The notes beneath the pieces are model-generated. The model ran no database searches, had not been told where the DNA came from, and worked only from the letters and a program-made list of their open reading frames with translations. From NCBI RefSeq assembly GCF_023276405.1, contig NZ_JALRMO010000001.1:5270001-5334000 (forward strand): a DNA stretch of 64,000 nt, given 5' to 3'. Source of the DNA: Paenibacillus hamazuiensis (GTDB lineage: Bacteria; Bacillota; Bacilli; Paenibacillales; NBRC-103111). Position numbers and translations under genes: made by a program. This document shows positions 24,880-33,540 of this stretch, one piece after another. Positions within the stretch are counted from its first letter, which is position 1. Each line of letters begins with the position of its first letter.

Positions 24880-26514
24880 TTAACGTTTGTTATAACGGTC
24901 AAGCGCGGCTTTCTGGATCTCAATCGCTCTGTCGAGCTTGACGGATTTCATTTTTTCCACATATTTGTCAAAGCTGTCGAGCGGTTCAGCGCCCAAAATG
25001 ATTTTCAGCGTCATTTCGTCAACCAGCGTATTCACGTCGGTCATGATCTTCGCGTATTCCGAGCTTTCCTCCGGCGTCGGCGTGATCGGCGGGAGCTGGT
25101 ATTTGGCCATGTCGGTTTTTTGCCATATTTTGATCGCATCGCGCTGCGTCGGCAGAGCCAGGTACTGCTCGATATAGCGTTTATCCTGAACGAAAGGCCC
25201 GTTGTAGTTGGCTCTGACGTACAAGGACATCGCCTGCGCCGGAGCGAGTTTATCCGGGTTTTTCATCAGCAGGTCCGTATACTTCGGATAGCCGTTTTCC
25301 ATCTTGTAGCTGACGCCTTCGGTTCCGAAGTTAAAGTACATATGCCCTTCCTCGGAATAACCGTAGTCCAGCATCCGTGCGGCGAGCTCGACGTTTTTGG
25401 ACTTCGCCGTGATGGCGACCATGCCGCCCGGAGAATAAGGCTGATCCAGCTGACCGAATTTCGGGGTATCGCCTTTTTTCAGCACCGGATACGGCACTGC
25501 GATCAGTTGAGCCTTCGGATCCTTCTCCTGAACGAGCGGCTGCCATCTGCCGATGCCGCCTCCCGCGTTGCCGACCGTCGCGCCTGTTGCGCCTGTGGCG
25601 AGCGTGGAGTCCATCGCCTTCGTATCGATCGTAGCGATGTTTTTGTCAAGCAGCCCATCCGCGTACCAGCTGCGGAACAAGGCGAGGAAATCTTTGTAGC
25701 CTTTTTCCGCCGGGCCGAATTTGATCTGGCCGTTCTCCTGGTAAAACTTGCGGGTGACCCCGAATGCGCCGGAAAATGCGCCGTTGTCAAAGTCGTTGAA
25801 CACACGCGGCTTGCTGTTGACGGAGAATGCGGCGGCAGCGCCTTTTTTCTCCTTAAACGCTTTCAACATGGCGGTCCAATCGTCGACCGTCTGCGGAACC
25901 GGCAGACCGAGCTCGTCAAGCCAGTCCTTGCGGACGATCGGGCCTTGGTACACCATCAGGTCGGCGTCGCCGCGGATGAACGGGAAGGCGTAGTAGCTGC
26001 CGTTGTCCGTTTTGACCATCTTGTCGACTTCCGGATGCTCCTTCAAATATTTTTTCAGGTTCGGTGCATATTTGTCGATGACATCGTTCAGCTTCAAGAT
26101 GTACCCGTCTTTGATCGCCTTCTCCGGCCCGCCCGGGAAGCCGTTCAGAAAGTCAAATTCGATCATATCCGGCAAATCGCCCGATGCGAGCATCACGTTA
26201 AGCGCTTCCTTGGCCTGGTTGGTCGGAGCCGAAGTAAATTTAATCGGCACGCCGGTTTTCTTTTGCCATTCCTGGAAAAACGGCGTATCCTGATGGCTCG
26301 ACTTCACGCCGGTCAGGTTGCCCGGGAGTTCTCCCCAGTATGTCAGCGTTTTGTCTGTTTTTATAGGATACGTTGTTGCGGTAGCGCCCGACTGAGGTGA
26401 CGACGAACCCGAGTTGCTTGGGGCAGGAGCGTCTTGCTTGGAGCAAGCGATTGCAAAGCTGCTCATCATGGTGGCTGACAGTAAGACAGAGATGAGTTTG
26501 CTTTTCTTTGTCAT
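24880..26514 (-). CDS. Extracellular solute-binding lipoprotein (LplA/YtcQ-like)
   Basis: The 544-residue secreted lipoprotein binds sugars for the adjacent permeases. A signal peptide with lipobox FAIAC-SKQD (Cys near 26) is followed by a Ser/Pro linker and the mature domain (ITYWGELPGN-like start, DMIEFDFLNGFPGGPEKAI, YNGPFVQDKRYIEQYLALP). Large size is typical of the Paenibacillus type-1 family binding oligosaccharides. The ATG was placed at MTKKSKLIS, with AGGAGG eight bases upstream, rather than an earlier in-frame ATG without a site. Confidence 0.94.
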   Translation of the reverse strand: MTKKSKLISVLLSATMMSSFAIACSKQDAPAPSNSGSSSPQSGATATTYPIKTDKTLTYWGELPGNLTGVKSSHQDTPFFQEWQKKTGVPIKFTSAPTNQAKEALNVMLASGDLPDMIEFDFLNGFPGGPEKAIKDGYILKLNDVIDKYAPNLKKYLKEHPEVDKMVKTDNGSYYAFPFIRGDADLMVYQGPIVRKDWLDELGLPVPQTVDDWTAMLKAFKEKKGAAAAFSVNSKPRVFNDFDNGAFSGAFGVTRKFYQENGQIKFGPAEKGYKDFLALFRSWYADGLLDKNIATIDTKAMDSTLATGATGATVGNAGGGIGRWQPLVQEKDPKAQLIAVPYPVLKKGDTPKFGQLDQPYSPGGMVAITAKSKNVELAARMLDYGYSEEGHMYFNFGTEGVSYKMENGYPKYTDLLMKNPDKLAPAQAMSLYVRANYNGPFVQDKRYIEQYLALPTQRDAIKIWQKTDMAKYQLPPITPTPEESSEYAKIMTDVNTLVDEMTLKIILGAEPLDSFDKYVEKMKSVKLDRAIEIQKAALDRYNKR

Positions 26515-26681
26515 TTTTGTTGACCTCCTGATCATATAAGCAAAGTGGCGAGAGATGAATCTCACATTCCAATCATATGACAGCGTTTTCATTTTGGGTA
26601 TGCTGAATATATCCATCGGCATATGCAAAACCTCCAATCGGTATCTGCAAAATATCCAAAACGGTATGCAAAATATATGAA

Positions 26682-26950
26682 GGCCCCCCCTAATTCCCCC
26701 CACCGGGGGGACCCCAGGCGCTCGGGCGCCCTGGACCCGCCCGTAGTGCGTGACTGCTCGCTGCTAGTTCGCGTTTGTCCGGCATGAATTTTTTGCCTAT
26801 GGCTAAAAAATTCTATGCCGGCTCGCTTTACTTTTGGCGCGATGCCTTGTGAGCTCCTGCGTGCCTCTTGCCCGCGTTTGCCTGCATGGATTTTGCTTGC
26901 GCAAAATCTGATGCCGGCTCGCTTGACTCTGTGCTCTATTCCACTCCAGC
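26682..26950. repeat. Dispersed palindromic repeat, family A
   Basis: It starts CCCCCCTAATTCCCCCCACC then GGGGGGACCCCAGGCGCTCG. A 43-nt hairpin (26779-26821, CCGGCATGAATTTTTT and its complement) and a second hairpin near 26880-26915 follow. It occupies most of the 460-bp gap between the ABC operon and its regulator gene. Confidence 0.8.
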
Positions 26951-26977
26951 ACGCATAAAAAGCCGCCTCGCGGCGGC

Positions 26978-29350
26978 TTATGCATCAAGCGATTCCTTAT
27001 ATTTTCCGGGGGTGATTCCCTCGTATTTCTTGAAGGTGCGGATAAACGCGTTCACATCGTTGTAGCCGACCAGCCCGGCCACGTCCGTCACGCTTTTCTT
27101 GTGGTCGGCGATCATCTGCTTGGCCTTGCGGATGCGCGCCTTGTTGATGTAATCGAGCAGTCCTTCGCCCGTATGGTCTTTAAACAGCTTGGACAAATAC
27201 GTCGCCTTCATGTCAAAATGGTCGCCGATCATCGAAATGTTCAAATTCACATCGTTGTAGTGTTCCTCGATAAAAGCGCTGACCTCCTGCACGAGCTCGC
27301 TTAGCGCCCGCTGCCGGGATTGCTGGATATGCTTTTGCCGTTTGGCTGATGTGTATTCGCATACTTTGATCAAAAGCTCGCCGAGCTGCTGCTGCATGTC
27401 CCGGACCGTTTCGCAAGCCATCAAACGTTCGATTCTCTTCGGATTTTCGATGAAAAAGGTATCGTGTATGTCGCCGATTTCGTTAATCGTCTTGATCATC
27501 GTGCCGACCAGGTCGAACATCAGGCATTTCGCGAGCTGGACCGGGACCACCGGCTTGGAGAAGTTCGCCGCGAACACATCCTCCAGCGTCCGCTTCGCCT
27601 TCTCCACATCGCCGATCTTGACGTAATTGATCAACTGCTGCTCCACCTGCAGCGGATAATAATACGCCTTTTCCGCGTCGCTCCCCGCATCCTTCTGGAT
27701 CTCCTCGTAAGAGAGCACTTCCTTGCTGCCGATAACCAGCTTGTATTCCATCGCGTCCAGCGCCTCCATATACGCTTGGGGAATACCGTTCAAGCCGGAG
27801 TGAACGGCACTGACGGATACCGTGAGCCGGATGTGATACGTGTTCGCCAAAAACTGCTGAGCCTCGCGGGCGATTCTCATCAGTTCCTCCGTACCGCCTT
27901 CCGCCGCGATGCCAATATTGATCAAACATGCCATCGTATCGTCCATCTCGGCTACGAAGCCGCGATGCTTCTGCGATGCGAGCTCTTCAACCACATTCGT
28001 AATGACAAACTGCATCAGCTTCCTTTTTTCCCCTATATCCATATTGGGAATTCTTTCGTAAAACGGCTGGCTGTCTTCCGCATAAAACAGCAGCACGGCA
28101 AACTCCTCCGACTGAAACCGCATGTTGTAGGCGGTCAAAGCTTCGTCCACGGGCAACTGGCTGTCAAGACGACCTTTAAGCAGCTTCACGATAAAATTGG
28201 AGCGCAGCTGGCTGTTCTGCTGCTTCATGCGGTCGTACAGCTTATCCATTTCATGAAGAGTGACGTCCATCGCCTGCTGCAGGAAGTTCAGCTCGTTCTC
28301 ATCTTTCGCATACGGGAAGCTGATTTTACCTGCGAACGATTTGACCAGCCGCCGGATCGGCTCATAGTTCCTCCACACGAAAATGTACATCAAAACGCTG
28401 CCGCCCAAAATGCTGATAAGTATGCTCATGTAGGTGAACGTGCGCACATGCTCCGCCTTTTCCCAGTACAGCTGGCTCGGGATGATCGAAACGTATTTCA
28501 TCTCGGAAGCGGCGGATTGAATATAAAATACTTCGAATTTTTTGCTGCCCTCTTCGTAATAAAACAAACCGGATGCGTCTTTGAATTTATCCAAAGGCAG
28601 CGCGGCCGGCAACGGAGCGTCGGTATTGGCCAGCAGCACTTCGTTGTTTTTGTTCATGACCATGACCAGGCCGCTTGTAAACAGCTGGACGTTTTCCATC
28701 GATTTGATCAGGCGCGACCGGTCCACCAGGATCACGTTGGTTGCGACGGTCTGGTCGGACGTGCGGCCCGGGTAGCTGCTCACGTAAGCAATCGCCTTCC
28801 TCGGCTTCCCTTCCTCATCGAGGCGAACGATGGGCATAAATCCGCGAAGCTCGCGCTGTCTCATCAGCCCTTTCCACTGTTCAAATGTAAGCGCTTTATA
28901 ATCAACGAGCAGCTTATAAGCCAAATCGCTGTCTCTTCGAGTACCCGGCAGCAGCACAGCGTCTTGGGAACCGATGTACATATAAAAATCGTCGATCGAA
29001 GGATACGCGGATTTGTAAACCTTCATATCCTGCGTTACCTGGTATTGGTCGTAAGGCAGTTCGTTGGGATAGGAATCATATTTATTGGAATAGAGCATGT
29101 CCTGTACTTTCAAATTCCAGGTCAGCTCGAAATTCAGCCGCTCCATGTTGCGGAATTGATTATCCATGTCCTCCTTCACCTGCTTCAGCAAGGAGCTGTT
29201 GGCTTGATGGATTTCGCTCTCGAGCGTTTTGCTCGACTCGTAGTACACGACAACGTTGATGACGATCGGCAGCAGCAGGACGACGATATAAGAGAAAAGC
29301 CATTTGAGCACGATACTCCGACGCTTCGGCCAAATACGCTCCAAAAACAT
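26978..29350 (-). CDS. Membrane-bound AraC-family regulator with extracellular sensor domain
   Basis: The 790-residue protein has a helix near 18-38, an extracellular dCache-like sensor region (about 40-290), a second helix (about 300-320), and a cytosolic linker. A C-terminal AraC DNA-binding domain contains NLNISMIGDHFDMKATYLSKLF and VAGLVGYNDVNAFIRTFKKYEGITPGKYK as two helix-turn-helix units. Such one-piece sensor-regulators commonly control the neighbouring lplABC-type sugar transporter in Paenibacillus. The start MFLERIWPK has GGAGGAGGG upstream. The sensed sugar is not evident. Confidence 0.9.
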   Translation of the reverse strand: MFLERIWPKRRSIVLKWLFSYIVVLLLPIVINVVVYYESSKTLESEIHQANSSLLKQVKEDMDNQFRNMERLNFELTWNLKVQDMLYSNKYDSYPNELPYDQYQVTQDMKVYKSAYPSIDDFYMYIGSQDAVLLPGTRRDSDLAYKLLVDYKALTFEQWKGLMRQRELRGFMPIVRLDEEGKPRKAIAYVSSYPGRTSDQTVATNVILVDRSRLIKSMENVQLFTSGLVMVMNKNNEVLLANTDAPLPAALPLDKFKDASGLFYYEEGSKKFEVFYIQSAASEMKYVSIIPSQLYWEKAEHVRTFTYMSILISILGGSVLMYIFVWRNYEPIRRLVKSFAGKISFPYAKDENELNFLQQAMDVTLHEMDKLYDRMKQQNSQLRSNFIVKLLKGRLDSQLPVDEALTAYNMRFQSEEFAVLLFYAEDSQPFYERIPNMDIGEKRKLMQFVITNVVEELASQKHRGFVAEMDDTMACLINIGIAAEGGTEELMRIAREAQQFLANTYHIRLTVSVSAVHSGLNGIPQAYMEALDAMEYKLVIGSKEVLSYEEIQKDAGSDAEKAYYYPLQVEQQLINYVKIGDVEKAKRTLEDVFAANFSKPVVPVQLAKCLMFDLVGTMIKTINEIGDIHDTFFIENPKRIERLMACETVRDMQQQLGELLIKVCEYTSAKRQKHIQQSRQRALSELVQEVSAFIEEHYNDVNLNISMIGDHFDMKATYLSKLFKDHTGEGLLDYINKARIRKAKQMIADHKKSVTDVAGLVGYNDVNAFIRTFKKYEGITPGKYKESLDA

Positions 29351-29507
29351 GACAATCCCTCCTCCAGCGACGGGACTTGCGAACTGCGGCAACCCGGCCG
29401 CAACTTCCAGCGGCCGGAATTAACGCCCAAGTGCCGAATTCATGCCTTCCTGGCTCTAATTTTACCCGTTCTTTTTAAAGGAGTACATAACTATTTTTAT
29501 GCAAAAA

Positions 29508-30002
29508 TCAGATCTTCCGGACCGCCTCTTCCAGCCTGCCGATCAGCTGCTTTACTTCGGAAACCGTATTCCCGTAGTAAGGCCGGTAATCCAAACCTTC
29601 GATAAAACGAAGAAACTGCCGGCCGGCCTGCAATATTTCCCGGCGGTACTCATCCGCGGCAATCTCGGCTTCGAACAATTCCCGCGGCTCTCTGTCCGGC
29701 CTTTCCTCCAGTTCCGTCAACCTGACGAAATCTCCGTCATGCCGCACGCGAAACGAAAACGCCCTGCACTCGGGGTCCCCGCAGCCGCAGCAAAAAAACG
29801 GCATCTTCCGCCATTCCTCGGGGCTGGCCCACCTGTTGCTGTCCGTATCCTCCAGCCCGCTCAGCAAAAGCGCCGGCAGCCCGACATCGACGCATAAAGG
29901 TTCCTCTATCAAAACAGCTCCATCCGCCTCCATCTTCACATCGGCATGGATGATTTGCAGCCCGTGATCAAACGACCAATTCGTACAGCTTAATATAAAC
30001 AT
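29508..30002 (-). CDS. Hypothetical protein with CCGCG-x(3)-C cysteine motif
   Basis: The 164-residue soluble protein has no signal peptide. The start MFILSCTNWSFDH has CCGGAGGG six bases upstream. The central segment FFCCGCGDPECRAFSF has four cysteines suited to a metal site. The C-terminus is a charged helix followed by RFIEGLDYRPYYG. I do not recognise a named family; it resembles small single-domain cytosolic proteins common in Paenibacillus. It is divergent from the downstream SASP gene. Confidence 0.65.
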   Translation of the reverse strand: MFILSCTNWSFDHGLQIIHADVKMEADGAVLIEEPLCVDVGLPALLLSGLEDTDSNRWASPEEWRKMPFFCCGCGDPECRAFSFRVRHDGDFVRLTELEERPDREPRELFEAEIAADEYRREILQAGRQFLRFIEGLDYRPYYGNTVSEVKQLIGRLEEAVRKI

Positions 30003-30156
30003 AGCGCCCTCCGGTATATGAAAAATTCGATGATTTATTATAACATGGGCGGCGTTTCGCGACACGAAAGATCCAGGATAAAATTCCCAGACGCTCCTAT
30101 GCGTATAATCTTTGTTTTGGCACATACTACCTAACGTAACGAAGGAGGTGATAACA

Positions 30157-30384
30157 ATGGGAGCAGGACAATCTCGCAGCAGCAACCAACTGGTTGTGCC
30201 TCAAGCTAATCAGGCGCTGGATCAACTGAAATATGAAGTGGCTCAGGAGCTGGGCATTCAAATTCCTCAAGACGGCTACTACGGCTACATGGCTACTCGC
30301 GACACCGGCGCAATCGGTGGTCATATCACCCGCCGTCTCGTACAAATCGCCGAGCAGCAACTCGCCGGCAAATTCGCAAGATAA
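30157..30384 (+). CDS. Alpha/beta-type small acid-soluble spore protein (second copy)
   Basis: The 75-residue SASP is almost identical to the one at 801-1028 (six substitutions: F26Y, F44Y and four at the C-terminus). GAAGGAGGTGATAACA directly precedes the ATG, a near-perfect ribosome site. The GPR cleavage region YEVAQELG is intact. It binds and protects spore DNA and is degraded to amino acids on germination. A hairpin terminator follows. An in-frame start 15 codons upstream was rejected because it lacks a ribosome site. Confidence 0.96.
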   Translation: MGAGQSRSSNQLVVPQANQALDQLKYEVAQELGIQIPQDGYYGYMATRDTGAIGGHITRRLVQIAEQQLAGKFAR

Positions 30385-30407
30385 ATCGATTCATCATACT
30401 TAACCGA

Positions 30408-30436
30408 AGACGGCCCTCCACCAGGACCGTCTTTTT
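30408..30436 (+). terminator. Terminator of the second SASP gene
   Basis: AGACGGCCCT pairs with AGGACCGTCT (one mismatch), followed by TTTTC. Confidence 0.85.
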
Positions 30437-30528
30437 CGCGTTCATTCGGAAAAATTCCACCGACCGCCTAAATTTGGTATGATTGGAAAAGGATATTGCT
30501 GCATATTTATTTCAGGAGATGAGCGGAA

Positions 30529-31140
30529 ATGGGATGGTCCGAACTGCGATTGCTGCCGAGCGAATATAATGATGCCGTGAAGCAAATCGACCAGAAGCTG
30601 CTCGAGCTTATCGTCGAGCGCAAAACCCTCGCCGGGGGCAAAAGGTTTTCTCCGCCGAAAGAACTGATCCGGCAATGGGCGGAAACTTATGAAATACCCG
30701 TTCCCCAAATCAATTGGCTGCTGCACCGCTTGAACGAAGGGGACGCGCCCGTCTTTTCCGATGGCCCCGGGGAGCTGCTTAACGTCATTTCGATCATGAA
30801 AAAAACGACCGTCGACGGGTTCGAATATGTGCTGACCCATTCGATGCAGCACGAAAACGGGAGCATGGTGCATCTCGACATCAGGCAAATCCGGCAGGAC
30901 GCCAGAGTCCATGTACGGCCGCACCTCCACCTTGAAATCACCGGCGCCGAGCCATACAATGTGCACAGACACGGTTCCCATGGCGGAGGCGGACAAGCCC
31001 ACCTGAATTTTTTCGTAACCCCGCGTTTGCCGGAAGACGTCTCGGAGCTGGTCTTCTCTTTAATTCCTTTTGCAATGCCGATGGACACCGCCCCTAAAGA
31101 AGTCATTTTGGATAAGGAAGTTCGTTTTGGAGATGAGTGA
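30529..31140 (+). CDS. Hypothetical protein with N-terminal chorismate-mutase-like helix
   Basis: This is a 203-residue soluble protein. Its first 65 residues (NDAVKQIDQKLLELIVERKTLAGG...LIRQWAETY) resemble the helical start of AroQ-type chorismate mutases (ID..ll.Li..R), but the other active-site residues are not evident. The remainder is a beta-rich domain with His-rich spots (HVRPHLHLEI, HRHGSHGGGG). A clear AGGAG ribosome site precedes the ATG. Function unknown; the chorismate-mutase resemblance may be superficial. Confidence 0.6.
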   Translation: MGWSELRLLPSEYNDAVKQIDQKLLELIVERKTLAGGKRFSPPKELIRQWAETYEIPVPQINWLLHRLNEGDAPVFSDGPGELLNVISIMKKTTVDGFEYVLTHSMQHENGSMVHLDIRQIRQDARVHVRPHLHLEITGAEPYNVHRHGSHGGGGQAHLNFFVTPRLPEDVSELVFSLIPFAMPMDTAPKEVILDKEVRFGDE

Positions 31141-31156
31141 CCTCCTGCGAAAACAA

Positions 31157-31185
31157 CAGGCTGCCGGCAACCGGCAGCCTGTTTG
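31157..31185. terminator. Hairpin terminator between convergent genes
   Basis: CAGGCTGCCGG CAA CCGGCAGCCTG followed by TTTGC on the plus strand and TTGTTTTC on the minus strand. Confidence 0.75.
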
Positions 31186-31234
31186 CATAATATTTGGTTA
31201 GAGCTTCGCATCAACCGGCTATAATCCGTACCGC

Positions 31235-31621
31235 TTACTCGTCCAAAACGTCCGCGTTCAGCTCCACGACATTCCGGTCCGGGTCAAGCACGTAAATTTG
31301 CGGAAATCCCGCCTTCGCATGAGGCCTCGCTTCGTATGGAACCCCGCACCGATCGAGCCACTCCCGCGTTTTTTTGTAGCTTGAAACACGCAGCGCCAGA
31401 TGACCGTCCCGCGTATCGATGCCGCCATGACGCTGCGTTTCGCCCCGGTGCACGATCAAGTGCAGCTGCTGTCCGTCCCCAATGCCGAACCAGGCGCCCG
31501 CAAAATCAAACGGCGGCCTTTCGATTTCCTTTAAACACAGCACTTCCCGGTAAAAGCGTTTGGCGGCGTCCAGATCCTGTACAATAATGCTCACATGATG
31601 CAGCATCGTATATTCAATCAT
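31235..31621 (-). CDS. VOC-family (glyoxalase/dioxygenase fold) protein
   Basis: The 128-residue single-domain protein of the vicinal-oxygen-chelate family starts with LHHVSIIVQDLDAAKRFY and ends with IYVLDPDRNVVELNADV. His and Glu at the usual metal positions are present (HHVS, HLALRVSS, VVELNA). Members act as lyases, dioxygenases or resistance proteins; the substrate cannot be told. The second of two near ATG codons (MIEYTM) was chosen on ribosome-site spacing. Confidence 0.88.
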   Translation of the reverse strand: MIEYTMLHHVSIIVQDLDAAKRFYREVLCLKEIERPPFDFAGAWFGIGDGQQLHLIVHRGETQRHGGIDTRDGHLALRVSSYKKTREWLDRCGVPYEARPHAKAGFPQIYVLDPDRNVVELNADVLDE

Positions 31622-31649
31622 CGGCTCCATCCCCTCTTCGATCGCTAGC

Positions 31650-31871
31650 TTAACTATACGGGACGAAGCTTTCCTTTTGCAACTGAAGGACGGTCGCGAG
31701 CGGGATACCGGTGTTCCGGTGAACGTCAAGCACCGTGCTTTTCGGATTGCGTTTCAAATATTCCCGCATCTCGCGGTACATGCTTGCCTGTTTGGAATGG
31801 CACTCGGTGCAGTACGGCTCCTTCTGCCGAATAAACAATTTCCCGCAATGTTTGCAGTTGGCCAGCGACAT
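31650..31871 (-). CDS. Small zinc-ribbon protein, YvyF-like
   Basis: The 73-residue protein has an N-terminal CKHCGKLF...YCTEC four-cysteine zinc ribbon and a C-terminal helical part with STVLDVHRNTGIPLATVLQLQ, which looks like a helix-turn-helix. This is the layout of TIGR03826/YvyF flagellar-operon proteins and similar regulators. No flagellar genes are nearby, so a flagellar role is not supported here. Start MSLAN has GAGGG upstream. Confidence 0.65.
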   Translation of the reverse strand: MSLANCKHCGKLFIRQKEPYCTECHSKQASMYREMREYLKRNPKSTVLDVHRNTGIPLATVLQLQKESFVPYS

Positions 31872-32043
31872 CCAATCCCTCATTCCGACAACAATTTACT
31901 TTCATTATAAGTCACAGATGTGCACGGACGATAGCACTAAAGGTACTAGTACAAAAGGCTGTATAAAAGCTATAGACCGTTTTGAATCCCAGTGATATAA
32001 TGCAACTAAACTACCAACGAATGTCATTTGAAGGAGGATTTTG

Positions 32044-33294
32044 ATGAGTTCTTTGTCGTTTAAAAGAAAGCTGCAGCTCGGCTGCTATATCCTGGTGGCC
32101 GTCTATTCGGCAGCGCTCTTGTTCTGGATCATCTCAAGCGGAAGCAACGTCACGATCGGCATTATTCTGGTTGCAGCGCTTCTGGCGCTAAGTTATCCCT
32201 TTGTAAACTGGCTGGAAAAAACGCTCACCGAGCCCGTTGCAGATTTGACCAGAGCGGCCCTTTCGATTTCCAAAGGAGATTTCTCGCAAAAAATCCTCAT
32301 CACATCGGATGATTCATTGGGTGAGCTTGGTAACGCTTTCAACAAAATGATCGACAAACTTCGCGAAATTTTGAGCAATACGGGCAATATGACCAAACAC
32401 GTTTCGGACTCCAGCCGCGATATTTATTCGAAAAACGAAGGCCTGCAAAACGTGCTTGAGCAGGTCAACGTATCGGCTGGGGAACTCGCTGCCGGCGCCA
32501 ATCAGATTTCCGAGGAAATCTCCAATATTTCCGCCGCTACGAAAGAAATCGAAAACAAGGTCACTTCCTACACTCATTCCACCAAAGAAATGAACTCCAA
32601 GTCGGAGCAAATGATTTCGCTGGTGGAAAAAGGAATGAAGGCCGTCGAAATCCAAAGCGAAGGAACCCGCCGCAACGTCGAAGCGACCGCCAACGTATCG
32701 AAGACGATCGATTTGCTCGCCCAGCAGGCGGATGGCATCTCGAAAATTACCCGCTCGATTTCCGACATTGCGGAGCAAACGAACCTGCTCTCGCTTAACG
32801 CTTCGATCGAAGCGGCCCGTGCCGGCGAGCACGGCAAGGGATTCGCCGTCGTCGCCCAGCAGGTCCGCAAGCTGGCCGAAGAATCGACGGTATCCACGAA
32901 GGAAGTATTTAACCTGGTCCGCACCATTGAGGAAGGGATTCGCCAGGCGCTCACGCATATCGCGGAAAACGAGGAAGTCGTCCGCTCCCAGGCTCAGCTC
33001 ATCGAAGAGACGGAGAAGGTGTTTGCGGATATTGTAAACAGCGTCAAGTTCATATCCGAACAAATCGCCGCTTTCGCCAGCGAAAGCGATCAAATGCTGG
33101 CAAGCGCGCAGCAAATCTCCCAGACGATGGAGAACATCTCGGCCATCACGGAACAATCTGCGGCGGGCACCGAGGAGGTTTCCGCGTCGATGAACGAGCA
33201 AATCTCCGCCGTTAAGGCGATTGTCGCCCAGTCGGAAGAGATGATGAAGCGAGTCAGCGAGCTGCAGCAATCGATAGCCATATTTAAAATTTGA
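32044..33294 (+). CDS. Methyl-accepting chemotaxis protein without sensor domain
   Basis: The 416-residue protein has two close membrane helices (about 10-30 and 36-54), a HAMP region (to about 110) and a signalling domain with the conserved tip [20 protein letters not shown] and [17 protein letters not shown]. There is no extracellular sensor loop, so it probably senses membrane or cytoplasmic conditions. AAGGAGG precedes the ATG. No adaptor or CheR gene is near. Compare the broken MCP at 55078. Confidence 0.93.
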   Translation: MSSLSFKRKLQLGCYILVAVYSAALLFWIISSGSNVTIGIILVAALLALSYPFVNWLEKTLTEPVADLTRAALSISKGDFSQKILITSDDSLGELGNAFNKMIDKLREILSNTGNMTKHVSDSSRDIYSKNEGLQNVLEQVNVSAGELAAGANQISEEISNISAATKEIENKVTSYTHSTKEMNSKSEQMISLVEKGMKAVEIQSEGTRRNVEATANVSKTIDLLAQQADGISKITRSISDIAEQTNLLSLNASIEAARAGEHGKGFAVVAQQVRKLAEESTVSTKEVFNLVRTIEEGIRQALTHIAENEEVVRSQAQLIEETEKVFADIVNSVKFISEQIAAFASESDQMLASAQQISQTMENISAITEQSAAGTEEVSASMNEQISAVKAIVAQSEEMMKRVSELQQSIAIFKI

Positions 33295-33297
33295 TTC

Positions 33298-33452
33298 CGC
33301 CCCCATCCCCTAAATCCCCCTTGAAGGGGGACCCCAGGCTTCCGAAGCCGGCTTTGCTCCGCAAAGCCCTTAAGGCGCTCGGGCGCCCTGGACCCGCCTG
33401 GTTTGCGGGGCTGCTCGCTGCTAGTTCGCGTTTGTCCGGCATGGATGAGCGA
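33298..33452. repeat. Dispersed palindromic repeat, family A
   Basis: CCCCTAAATCCCCCTTGAAG then GGGGGACCCCAGGCTTCCGA, CCGGCTTTGCTCCGCAAAGC, GGCGCTCGGGCGCCCTGGAC and a tail CTCGCTGCTAGTTCGCGTTT. Nearly identical to 60955-61060. Confidence 0.85.
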
Positions 33453-33492
33453 CTTTGACCCAGGAGTATCCGACACGGTCGAAATTGCAATA

Positions 33493-33528
33493 AAGGGACG
33501 AAGGACTCGTGAGAGTCTTTCGTCCCTT
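33493..33528 (-). terminator. Terminator of the PepF-like gene
   Basis: AAGGGACGAAGGACTC pairs with GAGTCTTTCGTCCCTT around GTGA; TTTATT follows on the minus strand, 13 bases after the stop. Confidence 0.75.
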
Positions 33529-33540
33529 CTTGTGGAGGGA

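Noticed and set aside
27464-29605. A long plus-strand frame opposite the AraC-type regulator
   Set aside because: Antisense shadow of a GC-rich gene; no start signal and an unlikely amino-acid make-up.
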